This document shows positions 1 to 6,326 of a stretch of 7,557 bases of DNA, in pieces (within the stretch, counting starts at the first letter, position 1; each line of letters opens with the position of its first letter). The position numbers and the translations under genes were made by a program. Where the stretch lies: assembly GCA_022848835.1 (NCBI GenBank), contig JAJISG010000188.1, forward strand, positions 1 to 7,557, read 5' to 3'. The notes beneath the pieces are model-generated. The model saw only the letters and a list, made by a program, of their open reading frames with translations. It was not told the DNA's origin and searched no databases. The stretch is from Thermoplasmatota archaeon (lineage in GTDB: Archaea > Thermoplasmatota > Thermoplasmata > RBG-16-68-12 > JAJISG01).

Positions 1-320
1 GCGGTTGCCGGAAATCTCCTAAGCAATGCATCCAATACTTTCTCCCCATCGGCTGCGACCCCAAGATTTCCAGCAAGAAGACCGCTAAGCCAGATGGAGT
101 ACTGAACCCATATGGGGTCGTTAAGATGATATTTCTCGATCGTCTTCTCAATGTTCTCCGGTCTCAGCTCGCTCGCATCCCCTACGTAAGCGCCAAGCCT
201 CATACCCAATGGAAGAAACGATAGGACAAAGAAGATAAGCAGGCTGATTCCTATCAAGACCGGTACTAGGAGAAGGAGTCGCCGAATGACGTAAGCCCTC
301 AAATTCATGTTAGCCCACAT
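1..320 (-). CDS. ABC transporter permease, DppB/OppB type (partial, N-terminal 106 residues)
   Basis: This is the N-terminal part of an inner-membrane permease subunit of a peptide/nickel-type ABC importer; the rest lies beyond base 1. The translation reads M-W-A-N-M-N-L-R-A-Y-V-I-R-R-L-L, then a first membrane helix rich in L, V, I and F (about residues 10-32). A periplasm-side stretch follows with the family pattern (N-D-P-I-W-V-Q-Y then W-L-S-G-L-L-A-G-N-L-G) and then R-R-F-P-A-T, where BPD_transp_1 proteins begin their second helix. I chose the ATG at 320 because GAGG lies 6 bases upstream; a second in-frame ATG at 308 is the alternative. It is downstream of the binding-protein gene on the same strand, the usual order in such operons, but 443 bp separate them. 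The family is recognised from its N-terminal pattern; the substrate cannot be told. Confidence 0.9.
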   Translation of the reverse strand, partial: MWANMNLRAYVIRRLLLLVPVLIGISLLIFFVLSFLPLGMRLGAYVGDASELRPENIEKTIEKYHLNDPIWVQYSIWLSGLLAGNLGVAADGEKVLDALLRRFPAT

Positions 321-763
321 TCATAGCCTCATCGGATTGAAATAGCTTTTCCTCTGCCATGAGGCTGTGGTGTCCTTCCTACTCAAGCCCTTGGGCTCGC
401 CTTAGGAAGGCGGTGGTGAATTTCGGCGTTGGCCACTCACTCGGGAGGACGATAACTCCCGGCCCCAAGAGCCCTCATGTGCACAACCCCCCCCCGGGAA
501 ATCCCGAGGGGTATTCCGCGCCGACCTAGGGGACAATCGCCCAACGGCTCGTCGGTTCGATTTTCTGTGTCTTTCGAGGGAGGAATGTCTTTGAATGCCG
601 CCTTGGAGGATGCAAACGATTGTCTGAGACCATTAGGGTGTGTCGAAGGGATGCATCTCTTGCGGGCTGTAACTCACCTGTCAGAGTCCTTGAGGACTAC
701 GACCCTGAATAGAGCTACCGCTCTCCTCACGTGAGAGAGAATAAAAAGGGAGACGAAGGGGGA
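321..763. other. Hairpin-rich spacer between binding protein and permease genes
   Basis: No convincing gene is seen on either strand. The plus-strand open frame at 477-734 is Arg/Pro-rich with no recognisable motif. The spacer holds several inverted repeats: 374-381 with 403-410 (8 bp) enclosing 386-390 with 393-397; 442-447 with 456-461; 491-499 with 502-511, adjoining a run of nine C; and 721-725 with 735-739 around TCACGTGA. On the minus strand these would lie in the leader of the permease message or in the 3' region of the binding-protein message. The density of stems suggests a structured transcript or a decayed mobile element, but I recognise no RNA family. Confidence 0.5.
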
Positions 764-775
764 CTATCCCTTCGT
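743..775 (-). terminator. Stem-loop plus T-tract at the end of the binding-protein gene
   Basis: On the minus strand ACGAAGGG (775-768) pairs perfectly with CCCTTCGT (760-753) around a 7-base loop that contains the TAG stop codon. This is followed by CTCC and CTTTTTATT. An 8-bp stem followed by a T-tract is what an intrinsic terminator or a 3'-end stabilising hairpin would look like; archaeal termination relies mainly on the T-tract. It would reduce read-through into the permease gene, so that the binding protein is made in excess. That role is inferred. Confidence 0.55.
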
Positions 776-3274
776 ATAGTCGTAGTAGTAGTAGGTTGTC
801 ACGGCGTTGTAGTACCAGCCCTGTATCCAGGTCCTCTCGAAGTGGTCGACAAGGGGTTGATAGAGCCATATCCCTGGTGGATCCCAGAAGTTTGCCTCTT
901 GTATGTCGAAGTACAGCTGTTCCCTGACTGCGGGGTCAGTTTCCGAGCCCGCATCATCAATCCATTGGTCAACGGTTGCGTTCTCGTAGCTGAACCATGC
1001 GGCGAAGGCTCCAGCCCCGGAGCGCATGAACGGGTGGGCGAAGTTGTGGGGATCAGGATAGTCAGCACCCCAGCCGATGTTGCCCAGGGTAATAGTTCCA
1101 GCGATGAGCCTGCCGAGATACTCTCCCCATGGCACCGACTTGATGTCGACGATGAACTTCGAATTGATAGCTGCGAGGTTGTCTCTGACAATTTCAGCGG
1201 CCACCTGTCGCTGTACGTTACCTTCGTTGTACAACATCGTGAACTTGAAGCCCAAATCCCACAAGTCCGGCATGAATGCTGACGCTTTGAACTCGGCCTC
1301 TGCCTTTACTAGATCCAAGGCATACTTGGGTCCCGTGTCCGTGTATCCGAGAAGACCCCTTGGTATCGGTCCGAAGGCCTGTTCTCCCAGGCCCTGGATC
1401 GCATCCTCAAGGTACGTGTCATAGTCGAACAACCAGCTGAAGGCCCTCCTGATGTTCTGATCTGCGAAGAAATCGGTGGGAATACCTTGTCCGTTGAGCA
1501 ATCCGCTGCCTATATCTGGGTTTTCGGGAACATTGCCGATGTCCAGATTGAACCCACCGTAGGCTAGGGCGAGATCTGCCAGACCTGCAATGGATCTTAC
1601 GCCCTCAACTCCTATGACCTGCTCCCTGAAGGGTCTGGGCACAGCGACAAAGTCTGTGTCGCCATTCAGAAACATCAGTTTCCTTGTGCCCCACTCAGGG
1701 ACGTTCTTCACGACGACGAACTTTATGTCGGCAGGTCCCTGCCAGTAGTCGTCAAAGCGCTCTAGGACTATGTGAACGTCCGGATCCCATGACTTGAACT
1801 CGTAGGGTCCCGTGCCCACCACCTCTCCGGGCTCGTCACCGTGCATAGCATACTCATCATGCGCCCTGTTGTACTCTCTGATGGTAGCCACGTCGTAAGT
1901 CATCGGCCACTGATCCAACTCGTTGATCATGTAGTCCTTGTTCATTATCTGGACGCCCCAACCCGAGAGCATTCCCAAGAATGGCGGGAAGGCGAAGTCG
2001 AGGGTGAGGTCGACTGTCCATTGGTCAACAGCCACCACGGCGTCCCTTATCTTGGTGACATTCTCCAGAAGTTCAGCGTCGGTGAGTGCATCCGCATCCA
2101 ACGAGCCTATGCCTGGTCCCAATATAGGTTCCAGAATGAGCCACATCGGGCCTCCAGCGAAGTCCGATATCATGTTCCGCTCGAGACTGTATTCCACATC
2201 GTAAGCGTCCAGTGTGTCACCGTTGTGGAACTTGACTCCCTGCCTGATTGTGAAGGTGTAGGTTAACCCATCCGGAGTAATGCCACCATTAAGGACGGTT
2301 GGCACAACAGTTGCCAGCTGGGGTACCAGTGTGCTGAGGCTGTCCCTGTCCCAGAATACCAGGTACTCATACACGGATCTGAGTATGTCGCCTGAGGCCG
2401 AGTCGTAGGCCCTTCCCGGATCCATATGCTCGCCCTCAGCGATGGTCGTCATGATCAGTGTGTCGGGGTTCTTGATTTCGCCAACATACGCCGCAGGCTC
2501 AACCAACACATGGATTGTGTGAATGGCGAATGCCGTATATCCCTTGTCGCCTGTTGCTGTAAGCCTAAGGGCGTAGTTGCCGGATGACGTGTACGTGTGG
2601 GTTACGTTGGACCCTGAAGCCGTCGCACCATCCCCGAAGTCGTAATCGAAGGTTAGGTAGTCCGACCCAATAAGCTTGTCAAAGAATCCATTAGCGTCGT
2701 TCCACTCCCATTGCCACGATCCATTGCCATCTGCAAAGACCTCATCACCAGTCTCTATCACATCCTGGTCAACTGCCAGCAACGCCACAGGCTCCGTCTC
2801 GTTCCGCTCAGGGGCTGGAGGGTTAAGGACCTTGACCCGAGTGAACAGAGCTTCGTTTGTGCCTTCGTTTCCAGCTGCGTCCTTTACCGTGAGAGATATG
2901 ATATAGTCCCCGGGCACGAAGTAGGCCTTCGCAACGGTCTTCCCTGTTCCCCCCGATCCGTCCCCGAAGTCCCAGGTCCACTGGGTAACCGCCTCGTCGT
3001 CCGTCGAACCGCCACCGTTGAAAGTGAGAACCTCTCCGAGGAAGGCAGTCTCTCTGTTGACCGCGCTCACACCGGTTGGAGCGAATGTGTCCGACAGAAT
3101 GCAGCTCGAGCTGTCAGAATCCCATTCGTAATTCGTCGGGCAAATAGGAACGATCTCCTCCGCTTCCGGCCTTAGGAATAGATAGGCCGATAAACTCGCT
3201 AGAATCACCACGCCCGCAATTAGCGTAGCAGATATTACCTTCCAAGGTGCTGGTCTCCTCGCTTCCTCCTCCAC
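764..3274 (-). CDS. PKD-domain, membrane-anchored ABC solute-binding protein, family 5
   Basis: This is the extracellular binding subunit of a peptide/nickel-type ABC importer, 836 residues from the chosen start. A single membrane segment (about residues 13-34) anchors it, with the bulk outside. Cys45 and Cys58 could form a small disulfide loop. Two PKD beta-sandwich domains follow (about 64-150 and 161-258), with the signature W-D-F-G-D-G near 101-106 and Y-D-F-G-D-G near 211-216. The rest, about 267-836, is SBP_bac_5: it has the family hallmark T-F-T-I-R-Q-G-V-K-F-H-N-G-D and then D-A-Y-D-V-E-Y-S-L. The C-terminus is very Tyr-rich. The open frame begins at a GTG at 3283, but AGGAG (3287-3283) sits 8 bases before the GTG at 3274, so I prefer the latter. 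PKD domains ahead of the binding domain are an added stalk or surface-contact module; ordinary homologues are about 500-600 residues. The substrate (oligopeptide, nickel chelate or other) is not resolved. Confidence 0.93.
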   Translation of the reverse strand: MEEEARRPAPWKVISATLIAGVVILASLSAYLFLRPEAEEIVPICPTNYEWDSDSSSCILSDTFAPTGVSAVNRETAFLGEVLTFNGGGSTDDEAVTQWTWDFGDGSGGTGKTVAKAYFVPGDYIISLTVKDAAGNEGTNEALFTRVKVLNPPAPERNETEPVALLAVDQDVIETGDEVFADGNGSWQWEWNDANGFFDKLIGSDYLTFDYDFGDGATASGSNVTHTYTSSGNYALRLTATGDKGYTAFAIHTIHVLVEPAAYVGEIKNPDTLIMTTIAEGEHMDPGRAYDSASGDILRSVYEYLVFWDRDSLSTLVPQLATVVPTVLNGGITPDGLTYTFTIRQGVKFHNGDTLDAYDVEYSLERNMISDFAGGPMWLILEPILGPGIGSLDADALTDAELLENVTKIRDAVVAVDQWTVDLTLDFAFPPFLGMLSGWGVQIMNKDYMINELDQWPMTYDVATIREYNRAHDEYAMHGDEPGEVVGTGPYEFKSWDPDVHIVLERFDDYWQGPADIKFVVVKNVPEWGTRKLMFLNGDTDFVAVPRPFREQVIGVEGVRSIAGLADLALAYGGFNLDIGNVPENPDIGSGLLNGQGIPTDFFADQNIRRAFSWLFDYDTYLEDAIQGLGEQAFGPIPRGLLGYTDTGPKYALDLVKAEAEFKASAFMPDLWDLGFKFTMLYNEGNVQRQVAAEIVRDNLAAINSKFIVDIKSVPWGEYLGRLIAGTITLGNIGWGADYPDPHNFAHPFMRSGAGAFAAWFSYENATVDQWIDDAGSETDPAVREQLYFDIQEANFWDPPGIWLYQPLVDHFERTWIQGWYYNAVTTYYYYDYTKG

Positions 3275-3321
3275 AAATATCACTCCTACAAATTTACTGT
3301 CTAGCGGGCCTATAAAAGAAA

Positions 3322-3333
3322 CTGTATATAATG
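3322..3333 (-). promoter_or_regulatory. Likely TATA box of the binding-protein gene
   Basis: On the minus strand this reads CATTATATACAG. A start about 26 bases further on would fall near 3302, giving a leader of about 28 bases that contains the AGGAG site before GTG 3274. A second AT-rich element, TATAAAAG at 3311-3318 on the plus strand, could serve the opposite direction. Assignment is by pattern only. Confidence 0.45.
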
Positions 3334-3411
3334 CTTACGGGGAAGTCGGAGTGGATGTCAACTTGAGGCAATCACAAAACTTTGGCAGCCCATCCCAGCT
3401 TCGACCGGTAA

Positions 3412-3844
3412 GGTCAGAAGGGATGGAAACAGCTACAGTGGACGGTGGACGCCCTAAGGGCTAAAAGGATTTTCCTACGGGCTAGGACGGATGATTGGGT
3501 TCGTGCCTTGGGAATCGTGCTGTACCACCTGGGCCCGTCCCTACAGGACACCAGTCTGGTGCTGGAGGGCTTCCAGAGGAGGGCGTTGGAGGTCTGTGAG
3601 GGCCTTCCCATGGTGTATGTGGACCGAGCACCTTGGTACCGGTGGGCTCTGGGTCGTCTCGGGGTACCCTGGGAACACCGCACCTTCGGACCCCGCAATC
3701 CCATAGAGCAGTGGTTCGGGGGTCCTGAAGCAGAGGATCAAGAAGTTCTACAAGAGGCGACTCCACAACGCCGACCTGGAGAGGGTCATCGAGTGGGTCG
3801 AGTCGTTCGTAAGTTGTTATCACGCCAAAAGGTGCTTAACTTGA
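3412..3844 (+). pseudogene. DDE transposase remnant (IS6-like), N-terminally truncated and frameshifted
   Basis: This is the C-terminal catalytic part of an insertion-sequence transposase. After a stop at 3409-3411 the frame reads W-K-Q-L-Q-W-T-V-D-A, which fits the first catalytic Asp region. Later come V-Y-V-D-R-A-P-W-Y-R-W-A-L (second Asp) and F-G-P-R-N-P-I-E-Q-W-F-G (the Glu), typical of IS6-like DDE enzymes. At 3718-3722 a run of five G breaks the frame. Dropping one G restores V-L-K-Q-R-I-K-K-F-Y and a family-like tail W-V-E-S-F-V-S-C-Y-H ending at TGA 3842-3844. The N-terminal zinc-ribbon or helix-turn-helix half is missing and is not found in the other upstream frames. No terminal inverted repeats were found. 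The gene is almost certainly inactive. The frameshift could be a sequencing error in the G run, but the truncation could not. The exact IS family is uncertain. Confidence 0.75.
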
Positions 3845-3876
3845 CATCCACAAGTCGGAGACAAATTCCCGGAGCA

Positions 3877-4362
3877 ATGGGCTTCTTGCCCCACAGCGTG
3901 GGACCAGTTCACCCGAAGGTTACCTTCTCGGCAACCTCTCGTCGACATCGCAGGGAGTCTGGAGTCGCTATCGGCCTCGAGACGGCGAACCATTCGATGG
4001 GAATCACTGCATCGGTCAGGACCCCTCGTATCGATCGTTGCGTGGAGGCTGCCAAGGTCGTGTTTTAGGCCGGCACCAGCGTCAAGGACTATGGCCTTCT
4101 CAAATCTCCCTTCACCTCCGAGAGGGCTGCCATAATCGACGTCGTCGAGTCGGTCATGGCTGTTGATGGCATCACTGATACCACATCCATGAACCTCACG
4201 AACGTTCAGCGGGACATGCTGGTCGACAAGCTTTACAGAAAGAGGAGTAGAGGCCTTGGGGAACTCACGACTGCGGACACTGTAATGACACAAGACACTG
4301 TAATGACACAATCCTCAACGCATCGGGAATCAATCCCTGAAGGTGTCTGGCTGGCTCGATGA
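3877..4362 (+). pseudogene. Unrecognised reading frame interrupted by an amber codon
   Basis: I do not recognise this product. One frame runs from a possible ATG at 3877 (GGAG just upstream) to TGA at 4360-4362, broken once by TAG at 4066-4068. On both sides of the TAG, codons favour purine first and G/C third bases, and the translation looks like a folded protein: I-D-R-C-V-E-A-A-K-V-V-F before it, and A-A-I-I-D-V-V-E-S-V-M-A-V-D-G and N-V-Q-R-D-M-L-V-D-K-L-Y-R-K after it. This suggests a formerly continuous gene decayed beside the transposase remnant. Its last third carries an in-frame 18-bp duplication. The opposite strand is open over 3820-4311, but its translation looks like an antisense shadow. 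Recoding of TAG is unlikely because intact neighbours end with it. The true start is unclear. Confidence 0.4.
4276..4311. repeat. Perfect 18-bp tandem duplication, two copies
   Basis: The unit GACACTGTAATGACACAA occurs twice head to tail, at 4276-4293 and 4294-4311, with no mismatch. In the surrounding frame it encodes D-T-V-M-T-Q twice, so it does not change the frame. Each unit contains TGTAATGACA, a loose TGT/ACA dyad. No third copy was seen in the window. It may be a recent replication-slippage duplication, or a pair of protein-binding or transposon-end repeats. Confidence 0.9.
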
Positions 4363-4493
4363 GTCTCAAGTGCAACCATGAGGAAGAGTGGACCCTCTAC
4401 ACAATGCTGGAGGACATGGACAGGTCGAGCAAGAGCATGGATAGGGACGAGACTACCTTCGACTCTTCCTCGCGCGTCTCAACAATAGGATGA
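4359..4493 (+). CDS. Possible small acidic protein, 44 residues
   Basis: The ATG overlaps the preceding stop as ATGA (4359-4362), an arrangement typical of translational coupling. The product starts M-S-L-K-C-N-H-E-E-E-W and is rich in Asp, Glu, Met and Ser, with a hydrophilic helix-like stretch (T-M-L-E-D-M-D-R-S-S-K). Codon pattern looks coding up to about base 4460. The last part overlaps the 3' end of the minus-strand gene beginning at 4453. It has no recognised family and no Shine-Dalgarno site. It lies at the end of the decayed block, so it may be a fragment of a larger lost gene. Confidence 0.25.
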   Translation: MSLKCNHEEEWTLYTMLEDMDRSSKSMDRDETTFDSSSRVSTIG

Positions 4494-5202
4494 TTGCCAC
4501 CGCTAAAGCGTAGACTGTGATGATGCCGCCAATCAGTAGCCTTTCAGGAGCCGGTCCTTCCGTCTCCGAGATGGCGCCTATGGCGAAGTCGTAGGCTCCA
4601 GTGCTCGCGAGGAAGGAGTAGCTGGAGATCTCCGCCATTGGCAGGATCTCGCCGAAGGGGGTGAGGAGCTCTACCGAATATCCCCCGAGCTGTCGCGTCC
4701 TATTGGCGTCCCAGCTCATGTTTATGAATACATCCTCCCGAAGGAGGTAGACCACTTGAAGAGGCCAGGTCATGTTCGCCTGAGGGTCGATGACGCTCGT
4801 CGTTAACCCCACTGTGGCCGCAGGATTGATGGAACTTCCCACGGCGGTCTCCGGATTATCGGGATAATAAAAGTAGGCGTACAGGGTGAGCTCCACATCA
4901 CCCCCTCTTGGCACGAAGAGGAAAAGGGGCTCTATTGCATCGAACTCTCGGTCGTATCCCTCCGTTGCTGCGGGATCGACCCCTAAGGTAGCGGAGGTCA
5001 TGAAGCCATTTGAGCTGGCCACCTCTATCGTCAGGGACCACTCTCCCTCCTCGCTCGGCTCCTCGGTCCCCTGCGGCACTCCGAAGCAGCGGGCCGCTAC
5101 ATGAGGAGACAGGGCTAGCGTGATGAGCAGCAACAGACACACAGACAGGAGTAGAGGAGGTCGAAATCTCAAGGGGCTTGAGGTCTTCCATCGGGCCTTC
5201 AT
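4453..5202 (-). CDS. Hypothetical exported protein with C-terminal membrane anchor
   Basis: Function is not recognised. From the chosen ATG at 5202 the protein is 249 residues. It has a basic N-terminus, then a hydrophobic stretch (about 14-32, L-L-L-S-V-C-L-L-L-L-I-T-L-A-L) typical of a signal peptide. A predicted extracellular domain of about 185 residues follows, rich in beta-prone, acidic and aromatic residues and with three N-x-S/T sites. Near the end is one membrane helix (about 222-241) and a basic tail R-R-A-R-K-S-R-R. This implies one extracellular domain held by a C-terminal anchor. The open frame extends to a TTG at 5253, but that puts a polar segment ahead of the signal sequence, and the ATG start fits better. 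There is no clear Shine-Dalgarno site; a weak AT-rich box near 5236-5242 would suit a nearly leaderless message. It is flanked by mobile-element debris and has no operon partner in view. Confidence 0.75.
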   Translation of the reverse strand: MKARWKTSSPLRFRPPLLLSVCLLLLITLALSPHVAARCFGVPQGTEEPSEEGEWSLTIEVASSNGFMTSATLGVDPAATEGYDREFDAIEPLFLFVPRGGDVELTLYAYFYYPDNPETAVGSSINPAATVGLTTSVIDPQANMTWPLQVVYLLREDVFINMSWDANRTRQLGGYSVELLTPFGEILPMAEISSYSFLASTGAYDFAIGAISETEGPAPERLLIGGIITVYALAVAIILLLRRARKSRR

Positions 5203-5464
5203 CGACGATGCGTTTGACTTGGATGTGGTCCAGCTAATACTAGCTTGTTTCAAGGGTTATAGCCCTCATTCCAATGGAAGTAGGAGCATCTCATGCGGCC
5301 GCGGCTTGGCTGGTGCGATACATCCTTCACTTTCTCCAGACAGCTGGACCCGCGGCTGCCATGTCGCATATCTAGAGAGTGGGGAGGGCTGGCACCTGGG
5401 ACCTTTCCCGCGACAATAATTGAATGGGAAGGCTTAAATTCCCATAGGTCCAAAAGCGGCCAGG
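5203..5464. other. Divergent intergenic region
   Basis: This 262-bp stretch lies between divergently transcribed genes and should hold both promoters. The box for the V4R gene is listed separately. An inverted repeat of GCCGCGG and CCGCGGC lies at about 5297-5303 and 5350-5356. Short open frames on both strands overlap the promoter and show no recognisable motif, so none is called. Confidence 0.5.
5428..5440 (+). promoter_or_regulatory. Archaeal promoter (BRE/TATA) of the V4R-Roadblock operon
   Basis: A purine-rich element and an AT box read GAAGGCTTAAATT. Transcription about 26 bases beyond the box centre would start near 5462, placing the ATG at 5465 at or within a few bases of the 5' end. 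No Shine-Dalgarno site precedes that ATG, consistent with leaderless translation. Based on pattern and spacing only. Confidence 0.6.
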
Positions 5465-5863
5465 ATGAGGTTTGTGAAGATATCCCAGCCTGAGATTGAG
5501 GCTGTTAGGAAGCTCTACGAGACCGTGATGTCCTACGCTTCCCACGGCCTCTTCTTCCATGAGGGCCTCTCTCTGGGGGGAGACATCGCGGGGATCGCCT
5601 CCAAGGCAGGAGAGTACTTTGAGACCTGCCGTCGTGTCCTCATCGAGAGAGGATGGGTGGAGGATATCTCCCTTGGTGGGGATGAGGTAAAGGTATCAGG
5701 CTCTATCGAGGCAACGCCCGGGAACGGAACGGAGACGTGTCATCGCTTGAGGGGGATCATATCGAAGGTCTATGAGCAGGAGAAGGGCAGGAGGCTCAAG
5801 TTCGCCGAGGTGAAGTGTGCTAGCAAAGGTGCCTCGGAGTGCATCTTCAAACTGGAGGGATAG
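5465..5863 (+). CDS. V4R-domain protein (compact, 132 residues)
   Basis: This is a cytoplasmic protein of the V4R (4-vinyl reductase, predicted small-hydrophobic-ligand binding) family. The C-terminal half matches the family: T-C-H-R-L-R-G-I-I-S-K-V-Y-E (about 91-104), then E-V-K-C-A-S-K-G-A-S-E-C-I-F (115-128). Cys118 and Cys126, with Cys55 and Cys92, are candidate metal- or redox-active residues as in other V4R proteins. It is shorter than many V4R proteins because nothing is fused to the domain. The ATG at 5465 is supported by the box about 28 bases upstream. The next gene starts one base after its stop, so the two are almost certainly co-transcribed. The partner, a Roadblock/LC7 protein, suggests a sensor-regulator pair. 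The ligand is unknown; the role is inferred from family and context. Confidence 0.85.
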   Translation: MRFVKISQPEIEAVRKLYETVMSYASHGLFFHEGLSLGGDIAGIASKAGEYFETCRRVLIERGWVEDISLGGDEVKVSGSIEATPGNGTETCHRLRGIISKVYEQEKGRRLKFAEVKCASKGASECIFKLEG

Positions 5864-5864
5864 G

Positions 5865-6212
5865 ATGAGCCTGGACGAGTTGCTGGTTGGCTTGAGGAAG
5901 GAGCACGGCTCTACCGCTTCAGCGGTGATCAGCCGGGACGGCCTAGTGATAGCGGCCGACCTGCCTGAAGACGTCTCACAGGAGACATTCTCCATAATGT
6001 GTGCTGCCATCATGGGGGCTGGGATGACGACGACGACCGAACTCGGCAAGAGCTCCCCCGTTCACATCTCCCTCACATCAGAGGACGTTCGGATAATCCT
6101 GTATGCCGCCGGGCGCAAGTCGATTCTGGCTGTGGTAGTGCCACCGGAAGCCGACGTCGAGGCGGTCGGCCAGAGTGCGAAGATTATAGCTGAACAGATT
6201 GCTGAAACCTGA
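5865..6212 (+). CDS. Roadblock/LC7 domain protein
   Basis: This single-domain Roadblock/LC7 protein has 115 residues, the usual size. Family members dimerise and bind or regulate small Ras-like GTPases (MglB acting on MglA is the bacterial example). Visible hallmarks are the early strand pair A-S-A-V-I-S-R-D-G-L-V-I-A-A-D (18-32), the central helix C-A-A-I-M-G-A-G followed by T-T-T-T-E-L (46-60), the strands V-R-I-I-L-Y and S-I-L-A-V-V-V-P, and the final amphipathic helix. The open frame extends back to 5817, but GGAGGG at 5854-5859 lies 5 bases before the ATG at 5865, so I chose that start. It follows the V4R gene by one base. No GTPase gene is in view, so its partner must be encoded elsewhere. 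Confidence 0.9.
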   Translation: MSLDELLVGLRKEHGSTASAVISRDGLVIAADLPEDVSQETFSIMCAAIMGAGMTTTTELGKSSPVHISLTSEDVRIILYAAGRKSILAVVVPPEADVEAVGQSAKIIAEQIAET

Positions 6213-6218
6213 GTTCTC

Positions 6219-6232
6219 CGAAAGATTATTAA
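6219..6232 (+). promoter_or_regulatory. Likely TATA promoter of the tRNA gene
   Basis: A purine-rich stretch plus ATTATTAA lies just after the Roadblock stop. Its centre is about 28 bases before the first base of the tRNA, which would give a very short 5' leader. Pattern and spacing only. Confidence 0.5.
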
Positions 6233-6274
6233 CGCCCGATGTTCCCTCTCACTCAGGGCCCGTGGTCTAGTGGT

Positions 6275-6294
6275 CTGCCTGGGCACCGCCCACA
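6275..6294 (+). other. Putative noncanonical tRNA intron in the D-loop
   Basis: This insertion of 20 bases (21 at most) lies between AGTGGT and ATGAC of the D arm. It contains a hairpin of TGGGC (6280-6284) with GCCCA (6288-6292) around ACC. Archaeal splicing endonuclease can remove introns at noncanonical sites when a bulge-helix-bulge or relaxed variant forms. I could not draw a perfect bulge-helix-bulge by eye, so the splice sites are provisional. Confidence 0.65.
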
Positions 6295-6312
6295 AATGAC
6301 GCCACCCTTACA

Positions 6313-6326
6313 ATCCTGCATGGGAT
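6313..6326 (+). other. Canonical 37/38 tRNA intron, 14 bases
   Basis: The insert lies directly after A37 of the anticodon loop, the standard archaeal position, and A38 is supplied by base 6327. Its ends ATCC and GGAT are complementary and would form a small stem around TGCATG. Placing the boundaries one base later (6314-6327) gives the same mature sequence. Confidence 0.8.

Noticed and set aside
477..734. 85-codon plus-strand frame in the transporter spacer
   Set aside because: It is Arg/Pro-rich with no motif, has no ribosome-binding site, crosses several hairpins and a C9 run, and ends on the inverted repeat at 721-739.
321..763. RNase P RNA, SRP RNA or TnpB guide RNA in the hairpin-rich spacer
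   Set aside because: I looked for conserved core sequences on both strands and found only weak partial resemblances; nothing supports a named RNA.
731..1282. 183-codon plus-strand frame opposite the binding-protein gene
   Set aside because: It is a shadow of the strongly supported minus-strand coding sequence.
4066..4068. Possible pyrrolysine codon
   Set aside because: TAG ends the binding-protein, V4R and 4453-5202 genes normally, and the flanking sequence does not resemble methylamine methyltransferases. Decay is simpler.
3820..4311. Uninterrupted 163-codon minus-strand frame opposite the amber-containing frame
   Set aside because: It uses exactly the complementary triplets of the plus frame, starts with TTG, runs into the transposase 3' end and gives an antisense-like translation; the plus frame has the better coding pattern.
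5250..5453. Minus-strand 67-codon frame in the divergent intergenic region
   Set aside because: It overlaps the V4R promoter, has no ribosome-binding site, and its composition looks random.
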